This document shows, one piece after another, positions 48,285 through 60,456 of a stretch of DNA of 64,000 nucleotides. The notes beneath the pieces were generated by a model that saw nothing but the letters and a program-made list of their open reading frames with translations, was not told the origin of the DNA and ran no database searches. Source of the stretch: Roridomyces roridus. Lineage: Eukaryota > Basidiomycota > Agaricomycetes > Agaricales > Mycenaceae. The stretch covers positions 3,038,001 to 3,102,000 of the forward strand of contig JARKIF010000004.1 in assembly GCA_029378245.1 (NCBI GenBank), written 5' to 3'. Position numbers and translations under genes: made by a program. The stretch's first letter is position 1. Each line of letters begins with the position of its first letter.

Positions 48285-50575
48285 ATGGGTCACGACCGCA
48301 AGTTCTTCACCCCTCCCGCTATGCTCCCTAGCTTCAGCGCATCTGTAGCAGGCTCAGTGGGAGCCTACGTTGTATTTCGACTGTGCAAGGCAGTCTACGA
48401 AGAGCTGGTTTCTCCGCATCGCCTGCTTCCCGGTCCCAAGTCGACGCACTGGCTGTTTGGGAACATCGTCGAGGCCTTCAAGGATGTGAGTGTCTATTCT
48501 CTGGAATCCTCCGTCTGACCATAATCCCAGAACTTAACAGAGTACATAGAGTGTCTGATTGCACAATACGGCGAGACCTTCCATTTTCACGGGCTCCTGG
48601 TACGTACTCCCCCTCCATCGAAATGATCTCGCTATTCACAGGTATACCAGGGCCAGACCCACTTAATGACGGTAGACGCAAAAGCGGTCCAACACTTCCT
48701 CACGTGCAGCGACATATATCAGGTCAGAAGCGCAGGGGGATACTCGCTACGGCTGTACTGATGCATATTCAAGAAACCAGAACCATTCCGCCTTAACCTC
48801 GGAAGAGGTATTGGACCAGGTCTCCTCGTGGTTGAGGACGATGAGCACAAGAAACAGGTCGGCATTGATACGCATACCGCAGATCAGATTCTGACCTGTC
48901 AAATTAAAGCGCAAAATCATGGTAATTGACTCTGTGGAAGGTCCACCGCGCTCCGTTTAATATCACATCCTAGAATCCCGCCTTCGGTCCCTCTCAAATC
49001 CGACAACTAACGGAAATCTTTCTCGATGTCTCGCTGCAACTGAGAGACATCTGGGCTGCTCAAGTGACTGCCGGCGGCGGTGTCGCTCGCATCGACGTGC
49101 TTCCCTGGTTTAACAAAGCTAGTCTCGATATGATAGGCCTCGCAGGTGCGATTGTGCATTTGCGGCTGCCCATCTAGGTTTGCTGATCTCCGCAGGATTT
49201 AATCGCCGCATCAACGCCCTCGGCACAGAGTCGCACGAAACCGCCGACGAACTCGCCGGAGCATTTGAAACGCTCATGCACCTTGAAGACAACGTTAGAT
49301 TGGGATTGGTCGAATTTTTACAACAGAGATTTCCGATCTTGGACCGCATTGTGATTATATATCTGCTTTCCCCGGCGATTCACAAACATCCACCAGCATA
49401 CGAAGCACGAGAAAGTTCAAATTGAAGCCCAAGCAACCATGAAGCGCATCGGCGCACATATCCTTTCCGAGAACAAGCGTCAAGTTGGGACATTCGAAGA
49501 AAGTAGTTCCACCGGTCGCGATCTACTTTCGCTGCTTGTGCGTGCCAATACGGCCAAGGAAATCTCGCCGAAGCAGAAGTTAACTGATGAAGATGTGCTT
49601 ACCCGCAAGTCCTTGTCTGGTGTTTCCGCACCGTGGCTGACTTTAGCCTTGCAGAGGTGCCCACCTTCTTGGTGGCTGGCCACGAAACGACCAGGTAACG
49701 TGTTCAGGATTTAAGCTCATACTAATTGATATCAGCTCCGCACTCACCTTCGCATTATACGCACTTGGTGTGAACCCCGAGGTTCAATCTCGCCTCCGAG
49801 AAGAGCTTCTCGAGTTGTCGATGGATAATCCGACGCTGGACGAGCTTAATTCCCTCGAATATCTGGAATGTTTCGGTGCGTGTCTGGGATTTGAATATCA
49901 CTTCACGCTGATGAAGCATTAGTGCGCGAGACTCTGCGTCTCTATGCACCAGTCGCCTTCACCAGTATGTCCTCTGCTAGACAGATGCCTGGCAGCTCAT
50001 ATTATTCAAGACCGAGTAGCGATGCAGGACGACATCGTACCTCTCGCCAAAACGGTCACGGATATCTACGGCGTGAAGCGCGATAGCTTGAGGTTTCCAC
50101 AATTTCGAGCGACTAGCCATTGGATCTCACATTTCTTCACAGAATTAGAAAAGGAGACCCCATCGTCATTCCCATCGCCCCGATGAATCGCAGCACGCAG
50201 GTGTGGGGCCCGGATGCTCTGGAATTCAAGTACGTCTTTACATCGACTCCTCACAGGCACCAACAAACTTATCGTACACCCAGCCCCGACCGCTGGCTCT
50301 CCCCGCCGTCCTCCGCGCAGGCAGCGACCCCTGGAATCTATGCCAACCTTCTCACATTTATCGCCGGCCCCCACGCTTGCATTGGCTACCGCTTCACTCT
50401 CGCCGAGATGAAGGCCTCCGTTTTCACTCTCGTGCGCGCTTTTGAGTTCCAACTGGCGGTGCCAAAGGAAGATATTGCCGTTGTCACCGCCGGGGTTGTA
50501 CAGAGGCCTATTGTGCTTAGCGAGAAGGCAAAGGGGACCCAGATGCCGTTGTTGGTGAGGCCTGTGTTGAGATAA
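48285..50575 (+). CDS. Cytochrome P450 monooxygenase
   Basis: Complete microsomal P450 with many short introns. The N-terminal anchor ([20 protein letters not shown]) is followed by the Pro-rich hinge ([14 protein letters not shown]). Later come the I-helix AGHETTS (near 49680), K-helix ETLRL (ExxR, near 49930), the PDRW equivalent of the PERF region (near 50285) and the heme loop [13 protein letters not shown] with the ligand Cys (near 50365-50400). The C-terminus ends LLVRPVLR. The start is the first ATG after the leader and gives the anchor. It is an ER membrane enzyme inserting oxygen into a small lipophilic substrate; no family number or substrate can be read from sequence. Neighbours offer no biosynthetic cluster context, so general xenobiotic or secondary metabolism is the safest reading. 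Confidence 0.9.
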
Positions 50576-50864
50576 TCGGAGGTTGAACTTGGGTTGAACT
50601 ACTCTTAAATTCATTAGATTTCATTTTGTATCCATTGGAACCCGTTGACTTTGTTGGAGTATCGCCATCCTTTTGAGCTATCTTCTGAATCTTAATGTTT
50701 GCGCTGGCCGCGAACTTTTCTTGAAGCATCGGTAGTTAGTCGTTTGTAAGCCGGATCAGCTCAGAGACCAAACTCGACCACAGTGAAAAAACGTGCCTCT
50801 TTTTGCCTTCCACCACGACGACCGACTATTCTCCTCGCCCGTCCCCAGTCAACGCACCCCGCCC
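50576..50864. other. Short intergenic region
   Basis: 3' UTR of the P450 and promoter of the MYND gene. No features. Confidence 0.3.
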
Positions 50865-52569
50865 ATGCCACCTCGCACTCACTACCCCTCCCATAAGCCT
50901 CAACCTCGCCGTCCTGCCCGCCGACCTCCTCCGCGTCCGGACAGGCACACCGATAGGCAGGGCTGGAACCGTTGGTTTGAGACGGAGCTGGCTCTCAAGT
51001 ACGATTCGTTCAAATACAGCGGACCGTGCATCGAAGACCTCCCCACCGCTCAATGGAAGTGCCATACAATTCAGTACCAGAACCTCGAGATCGCGGGACG
51101 CACGGAGCAGCTCATGACGACCGAGGGTAAAGTGATCGACCTTGCGCTTGAGAATATTCGTTTTGGGACTTTTGAGAAGGACTGGAGTGCTATGAGTATG
51201 GAGAGGAAGCGCGAGTTGGCGTTGGAGGCGCTGTATCGCGGTTCGTGCGCGTGCCCTGGCGATAACTTTCGGCATTTTTGTCCGGAGCTGAGGATCGAAG
51301 GGCTTATTGGCGATGGAGAGTATAATGTCATGAACCTGGTGAGTGTTTTTGTTTTGGAACGTCGACGCGTCTCATGGTGGTGGCTTGCAGCTGAAGCGAC
51401 TCATTGCGCACAGTCCCTCCGGCTCCCGCTATATCAAAGACGTTTTCCTCTTCGAGCATCCATATGTCTCCCATGGGTACCGGTATTCGTCCACGGCCCC
51501 GGATCTTCTCAAAGCCTGGGTTCGGGCAAGCATGCTATACAGGAACTTCTGCATCGTAGACACGCTCCACGGGCTTCTTGACGCATATGTAAGTCCAACC
51601 CCTGACCGGAAACGCATTCATCAAACGCTTGCGCGACAGAACGGCCGCCCTTTCATACCGACCACGTTCGTGAAACATCAACCGAAAGAGCACCACGACA
51701 AGGCACATGGAGGAAAGAATTGCTGCGACAACTCGCACTGCAAGGAGATGAACGCGAACAAGAAATACGCCTGCAGCAAGTGTTCAAAGATAATGGAGCG
51801 GAGCAAGCTCAAGCTGTGCAGTGGATGCAAGTTGACTTTTTACTGCGGCGGGTGCGTCTTTTTTCGTTCGCCAAGCAACGTGCGCGCTGACTTTTCGAGG
51901 ACAGCGAGTGCCAGAAGAAAGACTGGGCGCAACACAAGAAGCTTTGCGGCAAGCAGGACTTCGACCCCGAGTGCGCCCTACCGCATTCCCTCAAGGGACC
52001 CGCTGATTTCATCGGCTGCCCGCCTGTCTCGGCTGGTTACACTCGGACCCCGGCCCTATGGCGCCAAATCGAGTATCTGAGCAAACCGGACTCGCAAGAG
52101 AGGCTTTACCACGTATGTCTCCTTTTTTCGTTGTCGTGAGAGTCCATTCACACTGAGTGCAGTTTGATACGGGTCCGGACACCACTCGCTCAATCGTGCT
52201 TCCTTTCCCGGCGGGAGGTGAGACGCGCATTTGATCCTAGGGGTGCGCTCATTCATTCTTCTCCCCGTAGCGCACGAATTCTTCCTCGTCGCCCGACGCC
52301 GCGCGATGGCTTCCGGTTCCATCCCCGCCGTGCACATGATGTTTAACATCGCTACCAACAGCGTCGATCCGGCGACCGGGATAACTTGGAACGGGCTTTC
52401 CGTTGAGCAGATCCGCAAGCAGTTCGAGAGGGAGTATCATATCAAGATTACAGAGGAGACGATGCGGGCTGCGGGGCCGTTTGAGTTGCCTACGCAGCGG
52501 GAGTTGAAAGAGGAGCGGGAGTTTTATCAGAGGCGGGTGGAGAGCGTCCACATGAAGGTGCAGGGTTGA
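50865..52569 (+). CDS. MYND-type zinc finger protein
   Basis: It starts at ATG 50865 (MPPRTHYP) with a Pro/Arg-rich basic N-terminus. The first in-frame upstream codons are not ATG. Introns near 51340-51390, 51589, 51855-51904, 52113-52161 and 52218-52270 connect the frame. The central MYND finger reads CSKCSKIMERSKLKLCSGC, then TFYCGGECQKKDWAQHKKLC, with the C-x2-C, C-x2-C, C-x3-C and H-x3-C ligands complete. The flanks, including GLIGDGEYNV and LKRLIAHSPSG, are not a known catalytic domain; there is no SET domain. MYND fingers mediate protein-protein contacts, often in transcription. A decayed fragment of a relative lies at 47790-47985. It ends VESVHMKVQG. Confidence 0.75.
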
Positions 52570-53183
52570 ACGTTGAACGTTGATCTCCTTTGATCTCCCG
52601 GGGCGGTTTGATCTCTTGGAACTTGTTGGAATTATGTGTCGTGCTTGTCGTGTATCGCTGTACGTTCTTTCTTGGCGAAATTGCAATTCATGAATCTCAT
52701 CACTTCACATGGAATTCAATGGCGTTGACGGTTGAACGCCGGGGAGTGAATTCTTATCAACCGGCCTGTGTTGGCCGAGTGATACACCGCTGCGTGTCAA
52801 GCCGAGCGTCCTTTGAACTTCAAATCCCGCGCGTCGCAAGAGTTTCTGCGAGGGATTATGGTACCTCTCCAAGCATCTATATTGCCTCTTGACGTCGGTT
52901 GAACCGAAATGAACGCGATGATATTGATCCAACGACGAAACCCTGCTCAACTTGCCTTGTGCCTTGTGACAAATGTTTGAACTGCCTGGAACCGTACGTA
53001 TTCCTCGAAATGGTCTGAATTCTTCTGGACGATCATCTCAGGCTCAGACATGATTGCCAAGACATTCGCCATGTTCCTGTTCTAATTGGAGACTGAAACA
53101 TCAGTCCGACGGTCGGGGGAAAGAATAGAAACGCGGGGACACGGGCATCAATTCCTCCGACAGCCTCTCGAGATCTCGGCAAT
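52570..53183. other. Intergenic, no gene recognised
   Basis: No supportable ORF or repeat. Short GTTGAACG repeats near 52565-52580 and 52730 only. Confidence 0.35.
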
Positions 53184-54530
53184 ATGACATACATCACCAC
53201 CTGGCGTCTCCTGGCCCCTCAGGGTCTTCCTTTCACCCCCAGCACGTCCTTCATGGTGAGTCCCTCGTCGATTTTGAACGCAGGCTCTAACGGGGGGCAG
53301 TCTCTTTCCTCCATCAACTTGATGCTTGGGTTGGACCTCATCCTCGAAATTCTCGACTGCCTCGCGGTTCCTCTTCCGTTCCACCAACGAGCGTCATCTC
53401 CTGGCGTCTTGGCCAACTGCTGCCTCGTGTGTAAAGCCTGGCTTCCCCATGCCCAAAAACTACTCTTTCGCCGTATCATCCTACCTCACAACATCTACTC
53501 GGAACCATATCTCAGGGGAACGACGCGCAACTCTCTACCGTCCTTCCTCGCTGCCATCGACCCCGCCAATGAACGCGGCAAACGCCTCGCGTCGTGCGTC
53601 CTCAGCCTCACGGTCCGACATACGGGCCGGGACCGCGTCTCAGACTCGAGCAGCCTGGCCACCGCTCTCCTCCGCACACCCAATCTGCGACATCTCGACG
53701 TCACCACCATCTCCTGCGACTTTGACGCAGAGACCCTCTCCCTACTGCGCAAGAAGGGCCCGCGAATCACATCACTGTGCATCCTGCAGGATTTTTCCTT
53801 CTCCGCGCCTCGCCACATTCAAATGATGCACGACGTGATCGCCGCCTTCCCGTCAATTCGGCTGCTCGAGATTTCCTCTGCGCCGAGCGGGACGCTGCAT
53901 GCGTTTGATCCCCCTCCCAACCTCTCCCTCGCCTCTCTAAAAATCCACACCAAACTCGTAGCCGATATCGGACCGTGTCTCGCGTCGCTACTCGGACATC
54001 CACCCACGTCCAATCCCAAAGAAGTTGGGCTCCACGGGGTCGGGCGGTTAGGGCGGCATAACGATACCTCTGGACCCGGACTCCAACTTTTAGCACACAA
54101 CTCGGCCGACACCCACTTGCCCGCACACAGCACCCACCTGCGCTCCCTGTCCGTCAAAACCATTGCTGACGCCGAGCCCTACTTTGCGCATTGCCCGAAC
54201 CTCGAGCGACTTGAGCTCAGTCGGTTCCCGCACCCCGAGACGTTTGAGCGGATTCCGCGCACTTTGATTGGGCTGGCTATTAGTGGTCCGCCGTTGTGGG
54301 AATCGGCGGCGGCGGAAAGCGGGAAGCGGACGACGGTGGAGGGTGCATTGATTAGTGCGTTGGAGGCATTTCCAAGGCTGGAGAGCCTCACGTGGTCGGT
54401 GTGTCCGATACGCGAGTTTGTTGTATTGGATGAGTGGTGTAGGAAGCGGGGTGTAGGGTTTAGGTTCTCGTCGGGTGTCGTGGTGCGTTTACATGCTTTT
54501 GCAGCCTTCTTGACTGATTGGATTGAGTAG
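53184..54530 (+). CDS. F-box-like/LRR protein
   Basis: Single-exon gene of 448 residues. After a variable N-terminus, LMLGLDLILEILDCLA and LANCCLVCKAWLPHAQKLLFRRI (about residues 45-100) form an F-box-like helix set of the mushroom type. Irregular leucine-rich repeats follow (LRHLDVTTIS, IRLLEISSAPSG, LRSLSVKTI, LERLELSRFPH) to the C-terminal LHAFAAFLTDWIE. It is the fifth F-box-type gene in the window but belongs to a different subfamily from the CWRCGA pair and the 17614/20016 pair. Predicted SCF adaptor; target unknown. Confidence 0.7.
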   Translation: MTYITTWRLLAPQGLPFTPSTSFMVSPSSILNAGSNGGQSLSSINLMLGLDLILEILDCLAVPLPFHQRASSPGVLANCCLVCKAWLPHAQKLLFRRIILPHNIYSEPYLRGTTRNSLPSFLAAIDPANERGKRLASCVLSLTVRHTGRDRVSDSSSLATALLRTPNLRHLDVTTISCDFDAETLSLLRKKGPRITSLCILQDFSFSAPRHIQMMHDVIAAFPSIRLLEISSAPSGTLHAFDPPPNLSLASLKIHTKLVADIGPCLASLLGHPPTSNPKEVGLHGVGRLGRHNDTSGPGLQLLAHNSADTHLPAHSTHLRSLSVKTIADAEPYFAHCPNLERLELSRFPHPETFERIPRTLIGLAISGPPLWESAAAESGKRTTVEGALISALEAFPRLESLTWSVCPIREFVVLDEWCRKRGVGFRFSSGVVVRLHAFAAFLTDWIE

Positions 54531-54701
54531 ACGGATGATAATACCGTCGAGCTCGAGCTGAGGCAGAAGTACCTGCAGATATGAAGGGTGAGTGCACTTG
54601 CTGGCCCGCTGGCTCCGTTCAGTTTCTCATGTTCTCGCAGGGAAGCGATTCCCAGCATTCAATTGATCAATATAAATATGTAGTTGCATCTACACCAAAC
54701 A

Positions 54702-56034
54702 CTAGACAGTACTATATCCCGGAGGCGGCTCCAACGTCTCCGCAGGCAAGGTGCCCTCCTGCCGATCGACGAGAGATCCGGAATGCTGACTCTTCTCGCG
54801 TCTGCTGGCCGCATGCACCCCAGTGTGCGCCGAAGTAAGTAGGCCTGGGTATGGGTCTAGCATATTCACTGCATGCGCATTCCTACTTTGGCGCCTCCGT
54901 CGCCAGACCAACCAGACACCTATAATTGCCAGTGCCAATACAACTAGGACGACAACCACTCCGCCGACTACGATACCGATGCCGGTTCGAGTTCTCGGGC
55001 TGCTATTCGGAGTGAAGTTCGTGGACGGTGCAGATGAGGGCGACAGACTGGCCACGGGTTTCGATGGGGTATCATTGAGGGTGGAATTGGTTGTGACCGA
55101 AAAGTATTTGACTCCAAGAGGCGTGTGGTTCCGATCTCCACCATACGTGACCGTGAGGACATGAGATCCATAAGGGAGTGTCGGGGTGGTAAGGAACGGA
55201 ATGTTGTATTGCGTGGAACTCGACCCGCCCCGAAACTCGTTTAAAGGGAACGAAACAGGCTGGCCACCGTCGATCACGTAACTCGCGGAAGTTGCGTTGG
55301 GTGGGTAGGAGTTGCTTAGTAGGCCGACGATGGTCGCGGATGTGCCTGCGGAGAAACTGTGAGGGAGTTGAAACAAAGCAAATATTCGAACCTTGGAAGT
55401 TCAAGGTTACTTGGGCCCCGGGCGTTTGAGTCATTTGTTGGTCGTCATTGAACCAGCCCGGACTATAGTTTACAGCTGCATCTCCATCCACGAGCAGCAT
55501 GACTGCTGATGACCGGAGCGTGGCTCCGGGCAGCGGTGTGTAAATGAGACTGTCGAAATAAAATGGCTGTCCTCGTGAATGGACTTGCACGCTCAACACG
55601 TGTTCACCTGCAGGGAGAGCATCCTGCTCACAGAGCGGCCAGTTGCTTTCTGGGAACGAAAATGTTTGGGTGGGAATTGCTTGACCGTCGACTGAGCAGT
55701 TCCAGGTCGGATCCGTGATATTGTCGGTGTTAGCCAAGTCAATGTTGCCTTGAACAAGAATCGATGTTCCTGGATTACATCAATTTTCCAGCGGAGAAGG
55801 ACTGGATGACGGGGAATTTCAGGTACCGTTGAAAGCATATGTGAAAGAAGCGTTATTGGAAGTGGTCGCATGCGACGTGGCGTTGTAAACTGGGCCGAAG
55901 TTGCCGTTGTTGAGAACTCCAGTGTCAACTGGGAACCAGCTTTGAGGGCTGTATTGGATGGAAGCTTCAGTGTCGTCAACGAGAATCCGACGGAGACTGG
56001 TCATGGGTGCGAATTCTCCCCTGGGTCCAGCCAT
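54702..56034 (-). CDS. Single-pass membrane protein with cytoplasmic PPGY tail
   Basis: Three exons with introns near 55777-55824 and 55345-55395 that keep frame. The start is the ATG at 56034 (MAGPRGEF); an ATG at about 56004 is possible. The N-terminal region has two repeats of a beta-rich unit (DDTEASIQYSPQSW.. and DGDAAVNYSPGWFND..), as seen in many mushroom surface proteins. A Ser/Thr/Pro stalk (about 340-375), a transmembrane helix (GIGIVVGGVVVVLVVLALAI) with a stop-transfer RRRRQSR, and a cytoplasmic tail ending PPGYSTV follow. No classical signal peptide is visible, so topology depends on the single helix. It is probably a cell-surface sensor or adhesion-like protein, but no function is established. 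Confidence 0.65.
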
Positions 56035-56637
56035 CTTGAAGTCTTGGTATAGGCTAAATCCTATCTCAGCGCAGTGAGCCCATGGCAACCTGGCTGCGTC
56101 GCTGCGTATGATCGTAGGCCCAAGGTTTCATCGTTCAAAAGCAAGGAGTTAGTAAACAAGGCGCGTGGACGATTGAATGGACCCTAAAGACAGTGAATCA
56201 AGATAGCTGTTTAGCGAAACACCCAGTTTGGAGTCCAACGGAACGTATCCTGTTGCTAGGGCAAGGCGCACTCTAGGTGCGGTCTGAGAATACGTGAGCA
56301 AGGTTATGGAGGACGGCATGGAGAGTGACACCCGAGTTCCCCGGCGAGCCGATGGAGCTGGCCACGGAGAATATTAATGGGTGGTGTTCTTGATGACGCC
56401 GGGGGCAATGTCCGAGGCATGTGTCGACGCATGTGCCGACGCATGTACCAACGGACAAGGAGAACCATTCTGAGAGGTGTGACGGGTGTGCCGGGGGCGG
56501 CGCGGCGCGGCATCGCGGCAGGTCCAACTTAGCATGTATGTGACCTCAGTTAGTACAACAAGAAATTCTACGCTATTGACGATTGACGATTGATCGAATC
56601 AAGAGCAGCTGGTTTCGACGGTGCTCTTTACCTAATA
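56035..56637. other. Intergenic with 12-bp repeat array
   Basis: No gene. It contains the 12-bp repeat at 56417-56452, inside a segment with TGACACCC and GGTGTGACGGGTGTG motifs that resembles the region right of 60471. Confidence 0.4.
56417..56452 (+). repeat. 3 x 12-bp repeat, GCATGTSYCRAC family
   Basis: Three tandem units: GCATGTGTCGAC, GCATGTGCCGAC, GCATGTACCAAC. It is preceded by GGGGGCAATGTCCGAG, which is also found (as GGGGGCAAAGTCCGAC) beside the array at 60558. Confidence 0.75.
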
Positions 56638-57162
56638 TGGTGGTGGACGAAACTTCATGTCACGTCACAATTTTGGGAATTTTGAGCTCGGATCTCGCCC
56701 GGCAGCCCCCAATACCCCAAGAGTGGACGAAATCCGAAAGTTTGGGCCGTGGGAAAATCCCATCAATTGATGGCCAAATTGGCCTCGGTCGAACAACTTT
56801 GGTGAGCGCTTTTTCGATGTTTGAGCGCCTGTGGGTGAAGAGTTGTGGTGGAAAACACTGTATTCACTCTTGCCAATGCTTCTCCCCTCCATTTATTGGT
56901 GTTCAGTCACTTCCCTCACTCCCTTTTGGGGAAGTCCTTCCATTTTAGGACGTGATTGATGGCAACAATGATCAAATGATGGCCAAATTAACCCCAGAAT
57001 TTTCAAATTTTGGATTTTCACTATTCTGCTCCATGGAATGTCAAGACCCATTGAAAACAATGCTAATTATGCAGTTTCGGGGTATCTGAGGGTTTGTGCC
57101 AAGAGTTATTGGCTGTTCAAGATCAGTGATGCAGACTTGTCACAAAGTGACGTCCACCACCA
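56638..57162. mobile_element. TA-flanked MITE, 525 bp
   Basis: Inverted ends TGGTGGTGGACG (12 bp exact), with nearby TGTCAC motifs on both sides, are flanked by TA (56636-56637 and 57163-57164). The interior is AT-rich and non-coding. The short repeats make this less secure than the other elements. Confidence 0.6.
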
Positions 57163-58344
57163 TACTTACCACTCCTGCCCCAGATCGTTCGACTGAGACC
57201 GAGAAAAATGGCGCTCACAGCAGGCCGAGTCTGCGAAGCTGCGTTACAGTAAACTCCCGCTGAACTCCTGAGACAGACTGGGGGTATGGCAATCCCCAGT
57301 CGAGTGGGGAAAACTTATACTCTATATGCCTTCGGCTCAGCTCGTGTTTGCCTTCAACCAATTTTTCTGGGGAGTTCCTAGGTCGATATATCTCAGAGAG
57401 TGGGTCTAGTACGGTATCGACTCGTCTAGAAAGACCATAGTTTGGCATCGCGGCGGTTTGACTCCCTGCGTTCACATGCCGCTTGAAAATTGGGTGTTCT
57501 TCAAGTCTTCTTTTGTCAAACCACATAAATACGACGCGTTGTGTAGTACCTAGCCACCTTGTGTAAAGCGAGAAAGAGGGCTTTAAACTTCAACTTGGAG
57601 GGATTGTTTTACATGCTGATCCGGTCGTCGCATGGATCAGAAGCCGACGCATGTCCTCCAACTCCACTTGAGAAGATTCCAACTATGAACGCATTTTTAT
57701 CTCGTATTTTGATCTCCAACTTCGAAAGTAGCCCGTCAAGGCACAAGAGTCAAAGAACCGCCGTCAAACAGTGGGAGACTGCGCCACAGTGGGAGAAAAA
57801 GAATTAAATACAAGACATGCCGCCGCTTCGCTCCGGCAGCGTGGAAATAAGTAATCACAATTTTTTTACAGTCTACGATCCATCGAGAAATCACGATCCA
57901 GGCTCGAGTTGGGCCTGAGAAGGAATCAACCTATGTTTGTCAACACGTAGGTTCAATCAAGAGCGTGAGGTCTTTCCAGCCGAAGTCGGCCACAGTTTCA
58001 TTTTAAAATTGATAGAGTCGTTGTATGTACTGTTGTGGTACGGAATTGAGAATATTGGAATTCAACTGGTGGCCAAACCCAAAGGTTGGGACACGCAGCT
58101 GCAGATAAAACCCATCCACAGTCTTTGGGCACCAGTGAGATCAACAGCAGGATGGAACCAAGATGAATTAACACACATGTGTATTTATTGGAGGTTGGAT
58201 TGTTCGGCGAAGTTGATCGGCGTCCCAAGTGTGAGGAATCCTTGAGTTCGGGATACCAGGCGCAGTGGAAGTTGGAACTCGTTGGCACAGCACGATTGCG
58301 CGTCCAGGATGACAGATGTCGCGGAGAGTTGAGCGCATCAGAAC
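57163..58344. other. Intergenic, weak ORF only
   Basis: A 103-residue minus-strand frame (57526-57215, starting MWFDKRRLEEHPIFKRH) has an ATG but no recognised family. Nothing else is seen up to the MITE at 58345. Confidence 0.35.
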
Positions 58345-58697
58345 TAGGGCTGTTCGCCGTGCCCGTGACGGGCACGGCCGTCGTTTTGACGGGGATACCA
58401 CGGGCACGGACCGTCGCTCGACGGCCGTCGCCTCGTGACCAAAAACCATCAATCAGGCTTGAAGTCGGGGTTGTGAAATGTGCGGCTGATGTCCATCGAC
58501 AAGGTACGGGGCTGCATCAGACGGTCCGGGCCGATTTGAGCGAGATATCGGCTGTTTTAGGTGTCCGTCGACCCGTCGCCGGACGTTTTCGACGGAGACG
58601 GCCGTCAGAAATGGTCGCAAAACAGTCACGGAACGGGTCGGCGTACCCGTCGACGGGAACCGTACAACCGGCGCGACGGGCACGGCGTCCAGCCCTA
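58345..58697. mobile_element. hAT-like MITE, 353 bp
   Basis: Terminal inverted repeats of about 22 bp with two mismatches: TAGGGCTG, two variable bases, then CGCCGTGCCCGT at both ends. The perfect 8-bp target duplication ATCAGAAC lies at 58337-58344 and 58698-58705. The interior is built of ACGGGCACGG and ACGGCCGTCG palindromes and is GC-rich and non-coding. The TSD length and T(A)GGG terminus fit hAT. Confidence 0.9.
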
Positions 58698-58705
58698 ATC
58701 AGAAC

Positions 58706-60032
58706 ACGCCCCGGCCGGTGAGGACTGCATTTCATTGCAGCTGAATTGAGCATTGCAGATTCGGTCGTCGGGCAGCCAGCAAACAGAGAGTTGAGGAGCA
58801 ATGACTCGGAAGGATCATCCAGATTCAAGAATGGAAGCCAGTATCTGTGGTGCCAAGAAAGTGCGAGCAGCGAGCCAACATAAGGAGAAGGTATAAGTAG
58901 ATTGGACGTGGGGGTGTTGTTGCAGGAATGATGGCTTGGATTGCTCTTAAATATGTCGCCGCGTGGAGTGGACGGCCCGGAGCCGGACGACGCGCGTTCG
59001 GCACTGGACGCAACGGGAGGTTGGTCGGGCCAGCGAAAGCTGTTGAATTACATGAGGCGCGTTCTGCGAGCCAAGAGCACCCAAATCGGGAGGAAGGCTG
59101 TGAGTTCAACATGAAGACTACAGCTCTCGGAAGGTACACGTCGCCTCGAGCCGGTGGCATGTGGCTTAAATGCTGTTCAATGCTGTTGAGTTACGGGTTT
59201 TCTTGGGAAAAAAGAACATGGATTTCAAGGGAGATCATTGGCTGCTGGGCCAGATGAGAGTGGAGGACGAAGGAAGCTTTGCATGAATGGGGATGGAGAA
59301 GAAGATTCTAATCAAAATGGTGCTATAATCTTAAAGAACGGATAATTTAGCAAGTTCATCGATGAGGGGTGCAATCTTCCGTCCACGGGTGATGGTAGTC
59401 AGTCTTGCGGATCAGACGAGTACGACCCGATTGTGACGGCCGTTTTCTGAGGAGCCGGAAGTTAAGGCAAGCACTGCTCGGCATTTGAGTCTTTGGATTT
59501 GGATCAGCATTGCCATTGAATCGGCCAACAGCCGGCAGCCTCGGGAAACCCTGATCTTGATCATGTGTGTCGTGAGCATGACATTTGGTTGTGTGGAATG
59601 GTTTCAAGATGAAACTGAACAGGCCCTACGCTCCTTCAGATTTCAAGCTATTCAATGTTCAACATGCTGTTCTCCCCAAGGTCTCCCAACGAAATCAATT
59701 CAACCCGATATAATTTGGGAAATTGCTCACCAACTCGGAAACGCTGGCTGCGCCAGCAATGACCTTGCGTGTCTTGATGAACAACCATGATATTATCTTG
59801 GGCAATTAAAGAGGAAGATCGACACCCAAAAAGAAGAGAAGAATTGGATGGGCGTCCTGCTGAGGCCCGGTACAGGTGCCATGCAGGATAGGTCCTGGGG
59901 TGTGTAAGGAGGCTGGCCAGTGAATGCAGAAAAATAACAATAAGACATGGTCCAAGTGCATCATGCGATCATCACGGACATCACTGATTTGTGATAAGGG
60001 AATAAAGGGTCGAGAGGAGACCTTGACAAGCA
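58706..60032. other. Intergenic, no gene recognised
   Basis: A plus-strand frame from ATG 58928 (109 codons, after a GTATAAG near 58891) has no recognised family. Frames at 59485-59790 lack an ATG. Nothing firm. Confidence 0.35.
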
Positions 60033-60456
60033 CAGTGTTTCTTCTTAAGCCCTTATTAAGGGTGATTTCTGTAGCTAAGGGTTAATTACGGCTTAAGGCC
60101 TTAATTAAGGCCTCCATTTTAAGGGCTTAAGATCAATCTTAATCCATTTTTTCTCACGTCTTAGGTCGGCCCCGGGGGCACCGAACTGTTAGATATAGTG
60201 TCCCTGAGTTGTGAGCAGCTCTCCCGGATGGTCTGCCAGTGGTCTGGCCAAGGTCTGGCACTGTTGAGCTGTCGGAACCCCGTGATCAACTGCTTTCCGT
60301 CACAGTGCCGGTTGCCGAAGAGTTGATCCGATCATTGTTGATATCATTAAGGGTTAATAAGACCTTAACATGAGCTCCTCCCGAGGCTAAGCCTTAATTA
60401 AGGGGCCCTTATTAAGGGTTAATCATGTTAACCCTTAACATTAACAAGAAACACTG
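60033..60456. mobile_element. hAT-like MITE, 424 bp, TTAAGG-rich ends
   Basis: Inverted ends CAGTGTTTCTT(C/G)TTAA are flanked by the exact 8-bp duplication GACAAGCA (60025-60032 and 60457-60464). CCCTTAATTAAGG-type palindromes (TTAAGGCCTTAATTAAGG and relatives) crowd both ends. No coding capacity. Confidence 0.9.

Noticed and set aside
53262..53289. 28-nt intron GTGAGT..CGCAG near the start of the F-box-like gene
   Set aside because: Too short, and removing it would break an otherwise continuous frame.
59485..59790. 101-codon plus-strand frame
   Set aside because: No ATG start and no family signal.
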